From Lunularia cruciata (Eukaryota > Streptophyta > Marchantiopsida > Lunulariales > Lunulariaceae), in assembly GCA_948567375.1 (NCBI GenBank), contig OX419762.1:52805034-52869033 (forward strand): DNA of 64,000 nt. Direction: 5' to 3'. Below, piece after piece: positions 26,177 to 36,263 of the stretch (its first letter is position 1; each line of letters opens with the position of its first letter). The notes beneath the pieces were generated by a model. It saw only the letters and a program-made list of their open reading frames with translations. It did no database searches and had not been told where the DNA came from. A program made the translations under genes and the position numbers.

Positions 26177-27280
26177 TTATCCCGATCCGATGTCTGCCTC
26201 ATCATCAGCTTCCAAACCCGATGATCTTCTTACTATTTCTCCTTCTTTGGGTATATCTACATCTACCAAATCCTTCACTGTTTCTGCTACTTCTTTACTA
26301 GAAACTACAATTGAACTAAGGAGTGACTTATCTAACTCATTATCTCCTGACCCACTCTTCTCTAATGTGTCAATCATCAAGTCCGATGACACTTGTACTC
26401 CTACTTTTGCAACATTGGGTCTCTTCTCCACTGTCACACTATTCCAAATCTTCTCTAATTCTGAATTAACTAAATCTAATCTAAGACTAACATTATTCTC
26501 TACTTCTAACATCTTCCGATCTACACGCTCACTCAATCGAATCAGCAACATGTTCATATCCACATCTTTAGCTTTTCTCTTCCGAGTTTCCTGCACAAGC
26601 AACTTCAACTCATGTAGGCAGGCTTCTTCCAATCTCCCTTCAGCCTCCATGCTTAAGATGGCTCTCAACTTCCCCGCAACTTCTCCAACTGATTCTGACT
26701 CATATCCTTGAGAGCGCTCTACCTTCAGTTCTTCACGATACATCTTCAACTCGTCTTCATACTCCGCAGCAAGCATCTTCTTCTCCTTTGCATACTGTGT
26801 ACTCTGTAACTCAACACTTCTGACTAGCTCTCGTAATTGTTCTTCTTCTTCTTGCCTAGCTGCTAACTCTCTCTGCCATGCTTGATCCTTCGCTGCTGCA
26901 CTCTTCTTCAAGCTGTCCAACTCCTGCTCCATTACGATGTTCATTGCCTTCAAATGGACATTCTCGATGTGCACATCACTCACTTCTTCCTTCATCTTAT
27001 CAAGCCACATCGTTTGTTTCTTGAATTCTCCGGCTCGCCTTTGCAGTTCCTTCTCCTTTTCAGCGCAGCTCCCTTGTAGCATCGTCAGTGTTTTCTTCAG
27101 CAAGCTTTCCTCCCTCCAAATTTCTTCCACTTCCGCGCTTCTTTGGACTTGTTGCTCCTGCAGCTCCTTCACTTCACTTACCAGATACTTCACCATCTGC
27201 AATTCGTTCATTCCCTTCCTGCGATCTTGGGGAATTACCATTCGATGCTCCTTCAACAATTCCAACAGTGGTGTTACCAC
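26177..27280 (-). CDS. U-family protein, intact 367-residue coiled-coil region
   Basis: An uninterrupted minus-strand frame of 367 codons, very rich in Glu, Lys, Leu and Gln with heptad-like spacing: KYLVSEVKELQEQQ near the start, then LDSLKKSAAAKDQAW, RQEEEEQLRELV and LHELKLLVQETRKRKAKD. A parallel coiled coil over roughly residues 30-270 is likely. The last about 90 residues are acidic and valine-rich and end GLEADDEADIGSG, an ending shared by all U copies. The upstream part of the same gene (27303 to about 28302) is in other frames, so here the ancestral protein is cut in two. No catalytic motif of RT, integrase, transposase or helicase is visible. Function unknown. The protein may be a structural gag-like or oligomerising factor (inference only). 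Confidence 0.7.
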   Translation of the reverse strand: MVTPLLELLKEHRMVIPQDRRKGMNELQMVKYLVSEVKELQEQQVQRSAEVEEIWREESLLKKTLTMLQGSCAEKEKELQRRAGEFKKQTMWLDKMKEEVSDVHIENVHLKAMNIVMEQELDSLKKSAAAKDQAWQRELAARQEEEEQLRELVRSVELQSTQYAKEKKMLAAEYEDELKMYREELKVERSQGYESESVGEVAGKLRAILSMEAEGRLEEACLHELKLLVQETRKRKAKDVDMNMLLIRLSERVDRKMLEVENNVSLRLDLVNSELEKIWNSVTVEKRPNVAKVGVQVSSDLMIDTLEKSGSGDNELDKSLLSSIVVSSKEVAETVKDLVDVDIPKEGEIVRRSSGLEADDEADIGSG

Positions 27281-27302
27281 CTTTATCAGATAGGATATCT
27301 TG

Positions 27303-28302
27303 CTAAAGTGCTCTTCCTTGTCTTCGCCATCTCCTTTTGGAGTCTTCTCCTCCGTCCATCGGCTCCTTCATCCAAAGTTGTGATCTTTGTATCTTCATTG
27401 TGTCAGCACTTTCGTTGTCTTGGCCTCTTGAACTTGGCCCCGCGGGATTCTCTGCTTCCTCTTCTGCTCTTGACTTGTTTACTATCATCATCTGACAAGC
27501 CTCACTTACTGCTGCCAATTGCTGGACCTCTGGTTCCCCATCGCTATTGCTCCCCGACTCCTCACTTTTCAATGTGAGCTCCTCTTCTTCCAATTCCTCT
27601 TCTTGTGACTCAATCTCTTCCCCAGACTCCGATTCTGATGATGCCTCTTTTACAATCTTTGCCATCTGCAACCTCAGCTGCCAAGTCTTTCTTTGCATGG
27701 GAGGCAACTTTGCTTCTTTGGGTTTGCCACGTTTCTTTGTCTTCGGACTGGTAATTTCTTTGACTTTCCACTGTCCCGTCCTCGCAAAGTATTCATCATT
27801 TGCTCAAAGATGCAGCATATACTGGCGCTCCTCCTCGTCTGCTTCCCAATACCAACTTCCAATCCGACTCAGTCCATCAAGCCGGATTGCCTCTCTTCCC
27901 TTCCACCTTGAGACCCTCCTCACAATTATTGGCAGCGATCTCTGCCATCACTCCCGGGAAACTAAAATTCCAGTTCTATGCTAAAAAGGTAATACAAAGT
28001 CTAATCAAGACTTTGATTCTCACCACTACATCTACCCTTCAAATTGCAAAACCTCTCACCGGTAGCTTGTTGGCCACCTTCTTCACCATGATCTGTTCTC
28101 TTGTTCTACGATGTTGGAAAATAAGACCCTTTCCTGGACAAGACACTCTAACTTCCTTGGGGTTTTGGAAAATCTCACTCTCGATGGGCTTCCGGACACG
28201 CATTACTACAAGACGACTACTCAAAGGAATTGGAAATTTACTCAAAGTATTAAACTTTCTCCTGTGCAGTCGCAATTTTATATTGCCCAAAATCGCAGTC
28301 AT
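27303..28302 (-). pseudogene. N-terminal part of the U3 protein, deleted and frameshifted
   Basis: On the minus strand the frame begins MVKKVANKLPVRGFAI near 28086, matching U4, and runs through a WNWNFSFPGVMAEI-like stretch. It then jumps, by a deletion of about 430 bp near 27850, to the acidic linker (27707-27303; SESESGEEIESQEEELEEEE). The conserved FFHQMFAG core present in U4 and U6 is missing. A further frame change separates this from the coiled coil. Confidence 0.7.
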
Positions 28303-28660
28303 TCTTCAGTTGATTTTGTCTGTGAATTGCTCTCTTCTGTGTGCACTCCTAGTCACTATCAAGACATGCTTCTTTTGCTCCCGCCGTTTCTTGAAATGTA
28401 CTTTCTTGCCATGTACAGAGGTTGTAAAATGGTCTTCGTCTTTCCTGCATCTTCCAACCTGAAGGCGGTGCTCTTTGGACTTTTTCCGGTGTACTCCTCT
28501 TCCGAGTACCTCCATCATCGGATCCGATGTCATCTTCTTCGGATTTCCTCCAAAGTTTCTTCCGTCCATTCTTTATCCGCAATTCAACTTTCAGTGCTTA
28601 CTTCGTCTCTTGAACACTACTAACCATAGAAAAACAAAAAAATGTGGGTACCACAATCCC

Positions 28661-29520
28661 ACTCGTACTCCAAACCCAAGTGATCTCCTCTGGTACTGGA
28701 GTATCCTCTACATATGCGTTCTCCTCCAACAAGTCACCAGGCCAAGTAACTGCACCATTGAAAGCTAAAATTGATGCTGCCATGGTCCCAAACTGTAGTG
28801 AGCCAAGATTGTGACTACTAAAGCATACTGGTAGGCGACAAACCCATCCCTCACCAGACTGCCAACCTGGTCTATAAGAGGTTGTCTCCTCCGAATAGTC
28901 AATGCTGAAACCCATGGGGTATAACACTGCTCCTCCAACTAGCACATCATATGACTCAACTATTGTCGCAATAGCCTGAGCTCTCACCACCGAGCTATCG
29001 ATCGGATGACCAAGCTGAACCCGGACAACAAGCTCTTCATGTGTGATGTATTGTGTCAAACCACCACCTAGAGATGTTTAGATCTAAAATGGACACCTCT
29101 TCACATCAGTCTTCCATAACTCCAAATTGACAATTGCAGCATTCCCCAACATAAGGAGCTACGCACTAGAGTCTAACAAGACTCTTTGTGGTGTGTAGAC
29201 CTTCCCTAAAGGTCCCACCAAAAGGAAAATCCCCCTTTGATTATCCAATAAGACAACACTAGGTGTGAATTGTGCTCTCTCAAAGGCTGGTCTAACTGGC
29301 AACTCCTCTAGTGTAGCCGTTACTGCTTGCAATAAACCACTAGTCGTTGAACAGACCCATGCTCCTCAACCAAGTTAGCTCCACTATCAACCACTTGTGC
29401 TCTAGTAGTAGGAACTGCATCATCCATACTCTCACACAATGTGGCAGCCAATCGGAACATTGGGGTTAGGTCAACTCCCAAAGTAAACATGGCATTGGCC
29501 AAAAACAAAGGATGCCGCAT
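28661..29520 (-). pseudogene. G1 retropepsin-like protease, broken
   Basis: On the minus strand the active-site region reads VLLDSSA near 29163-29183 (D-S/T-G in most retropepsins; here D-S-S, with a stop soon after). The C-terminal part is an open frame from 29059 containing YDVLVGGAVLYPMGFSIDY near 28890-28951, then YRPGWQ, typical of this gypsy protease type. The segment right of it (29320-29520) is probably the gag-protease linker. U3 is inserted 3' of the protease. Confidence 0.7.
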
Positions 29521-29912
29521 AATTTAATTAGCCGCCCCTAACATCATGCTAGACTCAGTCTATGTAGTAATAGGTGGCTGACTAGCAGATAGTCCATCAT
29601 GCATTCCATTACCACCTACCTCACCTACACTAGGATGTCTAGGAGCCATGAATGTCATCTATAATGCCTTAGATAGTGTGAAAGATTGGGGAAGTCTGAC
29701 CTGTCTCCCAACCTCTCCTCTCTGTGGATCCAACTCCACTGACGTTCTTCTAGGCTCTAGAGCACGTACTACACTCCTAGTCACTATTGCAGATGCATCC
29801 ACCTGTGTTGCTCCGCACATGAAGTCCAAAGCATCTCTATCACCAACATGTGAGGTGGAGCCTCAACACCCAAATCTGATCTCCTTTGAGCAATGGCCAT
29901 ACTAGCCAATCT

Positions 29913-30875
29913 CTACTCCAATGTAGCATCACAAACATAACAACGTAACATCACAAACTCTATGTCACAACTCCCTATCCATGATCCATGGGCCTTAGTA
30001 ACTCCCTGAGTGAAACTGATCAGCCACCTCATGCAAGTGTATGCCACACGTAGGCTCTCTCCAGCCTTTTGTTGGAACTCCTGCAAGCTCCTTAGCTTGT
30101 AAGTCCGCACTCCTTGGTAGTTCTGCCTCAAACACTAGAAGAGCTCCACCATGGGGTTAAACCCCGGTACCACACCACCTCTTGCAGTGGTACCTCCACT
30201 TGTAGTAGCACTATCTCCAACTAGTGCACCTCCACTAGATCCACTAACACTACTCAAGCTAGAACTCGTAGGTACAGCCAATCTACTCCTAGCCACCAAA
30301 CCTGAAATGATAGAGACATAGTTTGGAGACCAATACTGTCTCCATAACTTGATCTCCTCCAAATGAGCTGTTCTGAACTCATGGTAGTCATCCATCGGCG
30401 GACCCTTCAGATGTTGAAACAACCCCTTCCATGCCATGAAGGGTGTAAACAAAGTCAGGCTCCGCATCTGCTACAGATCATACCAACTATTGAACTCTTG
30501 GATCAAGTCATCCAACTCAATGGTACCTACTATACCAGAGTAATGCTTAGGGCCTTTGGAGGCCCCATAAATCTTGTCTATGTCCTACAACAACGGTGCG
30601 GACACACCAAGTGCACTCTTAACTGAATCAACTCCTTTGTCAAACTCCAACTTAGAGTCAATCTCCTCCCTCATTGGGACTTGAGATACAGGTTGATACC
30701 GAGTACCACTCCAAGTAAACCCACTACGTACTACAAGGCTATCTTCTCTGGAATCCCCAAAGAACTCTGTCATGACAAAGTAACTGCAACCACAAACTGC
30801 AACAGCAAACCTGAACCGCGAACTGCAACCGCAAGTACCACACCAAGTGCCAACACCACCAAGTGCCAATATCAA
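29913..30875 (-). pseudogene. G1 gag, broken
   Basis: Minus-strand frames in order: MDDYHEFRTAHLEEIKLWRQ within 30467-30135 with a serine/glycine-rich stretch, then LRSLQEFQQKAGESLRVAYTCMRW within 30131-29913, which matches the usual gypsy gag phrase for the capsid region. Upstream, 30875-30585 is less certain. I saw no clear zinc knuckle downstream, where 29521-29912 holds only short frames. Confidence 0.6.
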
Positions 30876-30880
30876 CTAAG

Positions 30881-32107
30881 CACCACCCACTAATGTAACT
30901 CTAACCGAGATGACTACACTAGGGGAAAGGGCAACCTATAACCTGCCATCACAACACGCACTTTCACGGTCTGCAGGTCATCACTTCCTGCCTCACCAAA
31001 GAGAAACAAAGATAGTCTGACTAGTCATAACTCCAGCCTCACTACCGAGAGCACACCAGAGCACCAACACTCAAAAGTCAGGGCACCTCACACAAACGTG
31101 GTGCACAAACAGAAAGTAGAGAATGGAGGGGATCCAATCACAAGAAATTTAAATGAAAACACTCAATCTCATAAAACAACACGGGACTAACTCTGCCACC
31201 ATTTGGCATTTGATATAAGAGAAGTTTGTATCTAAGTCCTAAGCTACCAGGATCACCAAGAATGGGATCAAACTGCTTCTCCTAGCCAAAGCTACAAGTG
31301 TATAGATAACAGTGGCACAATTAATAGGACAACAAGTAAGGGTGGACTAGTTGGCTAGGGCACTAGTCTGGGAACAAATGATCTAGGTGTCAAACCCTAT
31401 TGCGCACAATCTAGCATGATGGGCAGATTTTGCCAACCAACGACCAAGATCTACACTAAACTAGCTAGCCTCACGCCAACAAGCTAGCTTGATGGCCCTT
31501 CTAGGCCTTTGTAGCCTCTCATAGCCCATAGCCCTATGCCTTGAAGCCTCTAAACACCAAATGAGGCCTTTCTTCTTGCCACTTTGAACCTCCTCCAAAA
31601 TATGGCAAAACTTCTCCAAACTTATGAAAGTCCTTCAACTTGGCAAAACTCCTCCAAATCTAGCCAAAATCTGACGTAAAATCTAGCCAAACTCTAACAT
31701 AAGCTCTAAAGTTGGCTGACCGCCAAATCCCCAGCTAACTCTTCACTCGAGCCAAATTGAAAACACAAGTTTCTCCAAATCACAAATTCACAAGAATAGC
31801 TTTACAACTCCACCTTCAATTTTACTTTTTGAGCATAACTCACAACAAATTAGTCTTGCCTTCACCTCTTGAGCTCAAAATCACAACCATTGCTCAAAAT
31901 TTGCTCCTTTTGTGTTAAAAAATTGGCCAGCACTTCTGCACACCGTCTGCCTTACTGCCAAATCTCCATCAAGCAACAAGCTTCTGCACACCAGGGAAAA
32001 ATTGAACTTCAATCGAGCTACCAATGATCCACCGAGCTTGGAGATACCACCAACACTCAAAGTTCTTGCACCCAATTTCCCCTTGATTTCACTTCTCTGA
32101 TGTAATA
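30881..32107 (-). other. G1 leader region, no gene
   Basis: Between the G1 gag remnant and the right LTR-like repeat. On the minus strand TGGTGGCAGAG at about 31198-31208 resembles a decayed initiator-Met tRNA primer site, which would place the LTR edge there instead of at 32108; I could not decide between the two. Confidence 0.4.
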
Positions 32108-32551
32108 AAACTGTTTACAACTCTTGAATCCACTCAACTCAGATTAGTACTTGATCTATCACTTTATAAACTGCCAACAATTGGGCACTAATTACAATCA
32201 AGCCACACCCACTCTAGCTAAGAGAATCCAGGTAACGCTCGCTGGCCTCTATCCACCATAGCCAATAATTCAAAGGCTCAACATTAGAGAAGTGAGCTCT
32301 CTAGAGTTGCACTTCGAAAGTATACCCTTGGACTCAAGCTAGGTCTAAAACCCTAACGGTCTTGCTGATTGCACACTTGATGGTGCAAACGGTGCAAAGT
32401 GACGGTGTGCCCCACCATGAAATCAGTACCCCAAACACAAATCTGACCGTCAGAAAGTAGTCTCTAAGAAACTGCTGAAATAATTCTAACTACTATCACT
32501 GCAACTCTAGTGTTCGAGCAATCTAGATGAGACACTACAAATTGCATGACA
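32108..32551 (-). repeat. G1 right (5') LTR-like repeat
   Basis: Aligns along its whole length with 20087-20528 in the same orientation. On the minus strand it starts TGTCATGCAATTTG at 32551 and the match fades near 32108 (TTATTACA). Confidence 0.7.
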
Positions 32552-32966
32552 GACCTGATTAGAAGCATAAAGGCTCAAATTGTTTATTGGGAGGAAGAGA
32601 AGAAGTCAATAGAAGCAAGCATGTTGAAGAAGTGAAAATGTTTTGGGAGAAATTGGAAGAAGAGAGGACTTGGGAGGACTAAGTGTTGGAGAAGTCATTG
32701 GGATCAATGGAAGAGATCATCAGTAAGTTGAAGACAATGTTCAACATTGAAACCAAAGTACATTTGGAAGAATCTAGATTGCACAAGCTAAAGTTGTTGG
32801 TGCAAGAGACAAGGAAGCAAAAGGAAAAGGACAGAGAAATGAATAATTGTTTTATTCATCTTAGAGATAGAGTAAATAGAAAGATTACTAAAGTAGTAGT
32901 AGTACATGATCTATGTCTCAAACTAGACTTAATTAGAATAGAACTAGAAAAACTTTGCAGTATTGT
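32552..32966 (+). mobile_element. Left fragment of a seventh U-family unit
   Basis: Holds part of the U coiled-coil gene: LEESRLHKLKLLVQETRKQ, REMNNCFIHLRDRVNRKI and LDLIRIELEKL, colinear with U4 at about 35800-36000. The frame at 32683-32997 runs into the G2 LTR, so its last codons are not part of the gene. It is cut on the right by the start of the G2 5' LTR at 32967 and on the left by G1. The matching right part is at 62738-63742. Confidence 0.8.
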
Positions 32967-32981
32967 TGTAATACCAATAGC

Positions 32982-33295
32982 TAGACATATGATCTAGAGG
33001 TAAAATTTTGGTTTGGTTATATTTGGAAGGATGTTATACATGATAGACTAAAAAGATCAGATAGGGGTATCACCAAAAGAGTACTTTTTCTAATAGGGCA
33101 AAAATTGAAATAAACTTGAAAACTTTAGAACCAATGCGTAGACATATGATCTAGAGGTGCAATTTGGTCTGGTACTATCTGAAAGAATGTTATACATGAT
33201 GGACTAAATAGATCAAAAATAGGTATCACCAAAAGGGTACTTCTACTAATAGGGCAAAAACCAAAATATGTCTAAAATCTTTAGAGGCCATTTTG
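32982..33295 (+). repeat. 157-bp tandem repeat in G2 LTR
   Basis: Two copies starting tagacatatgatctagagg at 32982 and 33139, each also containing gttatacatgat and taatagggcaaaaa. They lie in the U3 part of the LTR, where repeated enhancer-like elements are common. Confidence 0.85.
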
Positions 33296-33927
33296 AGGGC
33301 CTAAGCGGATGAATTAGGCCTAAAAATGTGCAAATTCACCCAAGAAAAGTATTGGTTGGATGTGGTACCCACATTTTTTTGTTTTTCTATGTTTAGTTGT
33401 GTTTAAGAGAAGAAGTAAGCACTGAAAGTCAAATTGCGGACGAAGAATGGACGAAACTAACTTTGGAGGACATCCGAAGAAGATGACATCGGATCTGATG
33501 ATGGAGGTACTCGAAAGAGGAGTACGACGGTAAAAGTCTAAAGATCACCGTCTTCGGGTTGGAAGGCGTAGGAGAGACAAAGACTGTTTAACAACCTTGG
33601 TACGTGGCAAGAAAGTACATTATAAGAAACGGCGGGGGTAGAAGAAGCATGTCTTGACAGTGACCGAGAGTTGCACGTAGAAGAGAGAAATTTGAAGCTA
33701 AAATTGACTAAAGAATGATTGCGATTTGGGGTAATATAAAATTGCAATTGCGTAGGGAAAAGTTGAATGTTCTGAGTAAATTTCCAATCCCTTTGAGTAG
33801 TCGTCCTATAGTAATGTGTGTCCGGAAGCCCATCAAGAGTGAGATTTTCCAAAACCCTGAGGGAGTAAGAGTGTCTCGTCCAAGAGAGGGTCTCATCTTC
33901 CAACATCATAGAACAAGAGAATAGATC

Positions 33928-34638
33928 ATGGCAAAGAAGGTGGCCAATGGGCTGGCGGTGCGAGGTTTTGCAATCCAAAGAGTAGATGTAGTAGCTAGAA
34001 TCAAAGTCTTGATTAGACTTTGTATTACATTTTTAGCATGGAATTGGAATTTTAGTTTCCCGGGAGTGATGGCAGAGATCACTACCAATAATTGTGAGGA
34101 GGGTCCCGAGGTGGAAGGGAAGAGAGGCAATCTGGCTCGATGGATGGAGTCGGATTGGAAGTTAGTATTGGGGAGAGAAGCAAGAGAGCCGACAAGGATC
34201 ACCTTCTATCGGAAGTGTGATGCCGTAGAGGAGATAGCGGAGATCCGCAACTCATTTTTCACTCCAAGAATGACGAATGGATACAAGGTGGAGTCCTATC
34301 AGGATCCGATCAGAAGAAGCATTGTGGGGACGATGATGGCAATGTTCAAGCCAGAACAAACCACCTACGTGAACATGCAGCAAACCGTATTCTTCCATCA
34401 AATGTTTGCAGGAGTTCCAGTGAATTGGGCGAAGTGCTTTCACCACCGAACGAGGCAGATGGTGGTTAATTGGCAAATGGGCTCACCACCGCATTACTTT
34501 GCACCATTCGCAGCACACTTCTACTTCAGACTGAACTTGCTGACCAAAGAAGAGCGTCATTGTATGATGTCTCACATGCATCTAGATTTACAACGAGAAG
34601 CAAACGAGGAAGAGTGCCAGTATATGCTGCATCTTTGA
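33928..34638 (+). CDS. U-family protein, N-terminal domain (236 codons open)
   Basis: Open from ATG 33928 to a stop at 34638. It begins MAKKVANGLAVRGFAI and holds conserved blocks shared with U6: ITFLAWNWN, KRGN, WMESDWKLVL, FFHQMFAGVPVNWAKCFH, TRQMV, PPHYFAPFAAHFYF, and LNLL near the end. Similarity to U6 is clearly at protein level over the whole domain. I do not recognise a family for certain; the layout loosely recalls the 'putative plant transposon protein' domain seen in some plant gag-like proteins, but this is a weak impression. The gene originally continued into the acidic linker and coiled coil. Confidence 0.65.
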   Translation: MAKKVANGLAVRGFAIQRVDVVARIKVLIRLCITFLAWNWNFSFPGVMAEITTNNCEEGPEVEGKRGNLARWMESDWKLVLGREAREPTRITFYRKCDAVEEIAEIRNSFFTPRMTNGYKVESYQDPIRRSIVGTMMAMFKPEQTTYVNMQQTVFFHQMFAGVPVNWAKCFHHRTRQMVVNWQMGSPPHYFAPFAAHFYFRLNLLTKEERHCMMSHMHLDLQREANEEECQYMLHL

Positions 34639-36263
34639 GCAAATGATGAATACTTCTCAAAGACCAGAAAGTGGAAAGTCAAAGAAATTACCAGTCCAAA
34701 GACAAAGAAACGTGGCAAACCTAAAGAAGCGAGGTCGCCTCCCATGCAAAGGAAGACTTGGCGGCTGATTTTGAAGACTGCAAAGATTGTAACAGATGCA
34801 TCATCGGGATTGGAGTCTGGGGAAGAAACTGAGTCGCAAGAGGAGGAATCCAAATAAGAAGAGCTCACCTTAAAAAGTGAGGAGTTTGGGAGCAATAGCG
34901 ATGGGGAGCCAGAAGTTCAGCAATTGGTGGCCATCAATGAGGCTTGTCAGGCGATGGTGGTGAACAAGTCAAGACCAAAAGAGAAAGAGGAGAATCCTGC
35001 GGGGCCGAGTTCAAGGGCCAAGACAGAGAAGGTACCGAAACAATGAAGATATGAAGATTGTGACTTCAGATGAAGGAGCTGATGACGGAGGAGAAGACTC
35101 AAGATGAAGATGGGGATGAAGAGGAAGATAACTTTGGCGGGATATTGTATTTGACAAAGGTGGTCACACCCTTGTTGGAGATACTGAAAGATCATAGGAA
35201 GGTAATTCCCCAAGATCGCAGGAAGGGGATGAACGAGTTGCAGGTAGTGATGTATTTAATGAGTGAAGTGTAGGAGTTGAAGGAGCAACAAGTCCGAAGA
35301 AGGGAGGAAGTGGAAGGACTTCGGAGGGAGGACGGCTTGATGAAGAAAACTATGACCATGCTACAAGAAAGCTGCAAAGTAAAAGAAAAAGAACTGCAGA
35401 GGCAAGCCGGAGAATTAATTGAACAAGCAATGTGGCTCAGCAAGATGAAGGAGGAAGTGAGTGATGTGCGTATTGAGAATGTTTATTTGAAGGCGATGAC
35501 CATCATAATGGAGTAGGAGTTGGAAAGTTTGAAGAAGAGTGCAGCGGCAAAAGATCAAGCATGGTCGAGAGAGTTGGCTGTTAGGCAAGAAGAAGAGGAA
35601 CAATTACAAGAACTTGTCAGGAGCGCGGAAAGGCAGAGCATGCAATATGCAGAAGAGAAGAAGATGCTCGCTGCGGAGTACAAAGATGAGTTGAAGATGT
35701 ATCGTGAGGAGTTGAAAGTAGAGCGCTCATGAGGATATGCATCGGAATCAGTAGGAGAAGTTGCAAGGAAGTTGAGAGCAATCTTAAGCACGGAGGCTGA
35801 AGGGAGATTGGAAGAAGCCCGCGTACATGAGTTGAAGTTACTTGTGCAAGAAACTAAAAAGAGGAAAGCCAAGGATGTGGACATGAATACCTTATTGATT
35901 CGATTAAGGGAATGAGTAGATAGGAAAATGTTAGACGTAGAGAACAATGTTAGTCTTAGATTAGATTTAGTCAATTTGGAGTTAGAAAAGATTCGGGATA
36001 GTGTGATAGTGGAGAAGAAACCCGATGTTGCAGAAGTAGGAATACAAATGTCATCGGACTTATTATTTGACACATTAGAGAAGAGTGGGTCAGGAGATAA
36101 AGAGTTAGACAAGTCACTCTTGAGCTCAATTGTAGTTCCTAGTGTAGAAGTAGTAGAATTAGTGAAGGAATTAGTAGAATTAGCTATACCCAAAGAAGGA
36201 GAAATACTAAGAAAGTCATCGGGTTTGGAAGCCGATGATGAAGTAGACATCGGATCGGGATAA
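34639..36263 (+). pseudogene. U4 acidic linker and coiled coil, frameshifted
   Basis: Continues the U gene after the first stop: a basic-then-acidic linker (34640-35040; SGEETESQEEES), coiled-coil blocks in open pieces at 35277-35516, 35520-35732 and 35928-36263, ending GLEADDEVDIGSG like U3. At least four stops or frameshifts are present. Together with 33928-34638 the layout implies an ancestral protein of about 780 residues. Confidence 0.75.

Larger units (their letters stand above)
25380..28655 (-). mobile_element. U3: long U-family unit, 3276 bp
   Basis: Flanked by a perfect 5-bp duplication ATCCC (25375-25379 and 28656-28660). On the minus strand it starts TGTGGTACCCACATTTTTTTG at 28655 and ends GGGTTGTCACA at 25380. 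TATA-like TATTTAAGGGG lies near 26060, about 680 bp from the end. It contains the longest intact coiled-coil frame of the family (26177-27280). Relative to U4 it lacks about 430 bp of the N-terminal domain. It sits in G1 between protease and RT. Confidence 0.9.
20087..32551 (-). mobile_element. G1: minus-strand Ty3/gypsy element with PHD-finger integrase
   Basis: Order on the minus strand is 440-bp repeat (32551-32108), leader, gag (30875-29913), protease (about 29520-28661), insertion U3, spacer, RT and RNase H (23690-22421), integrase with terminal PHD finger (22378-20804), polypurine stretch (about 20636-20650), left repeat. Protease-RT-RNaseH-integrase order defines Ty3/gypsy. The coding region is broken by stops and frameshifts, but several domains keep long open frames. 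The exact outer ends and target duplication were not resolved; the right repeat seems truncated at 32551 against a U-family fragment. Confidence 0.8.

Noticed and set aside
26127-26711. 194-codon plus-strand frame antisense to U3
   Set aside because: Serine-rich translation is the antisense image of the Glu/Lys-rich coiled coil; the minus strand frame is longer and conserved in other copies.
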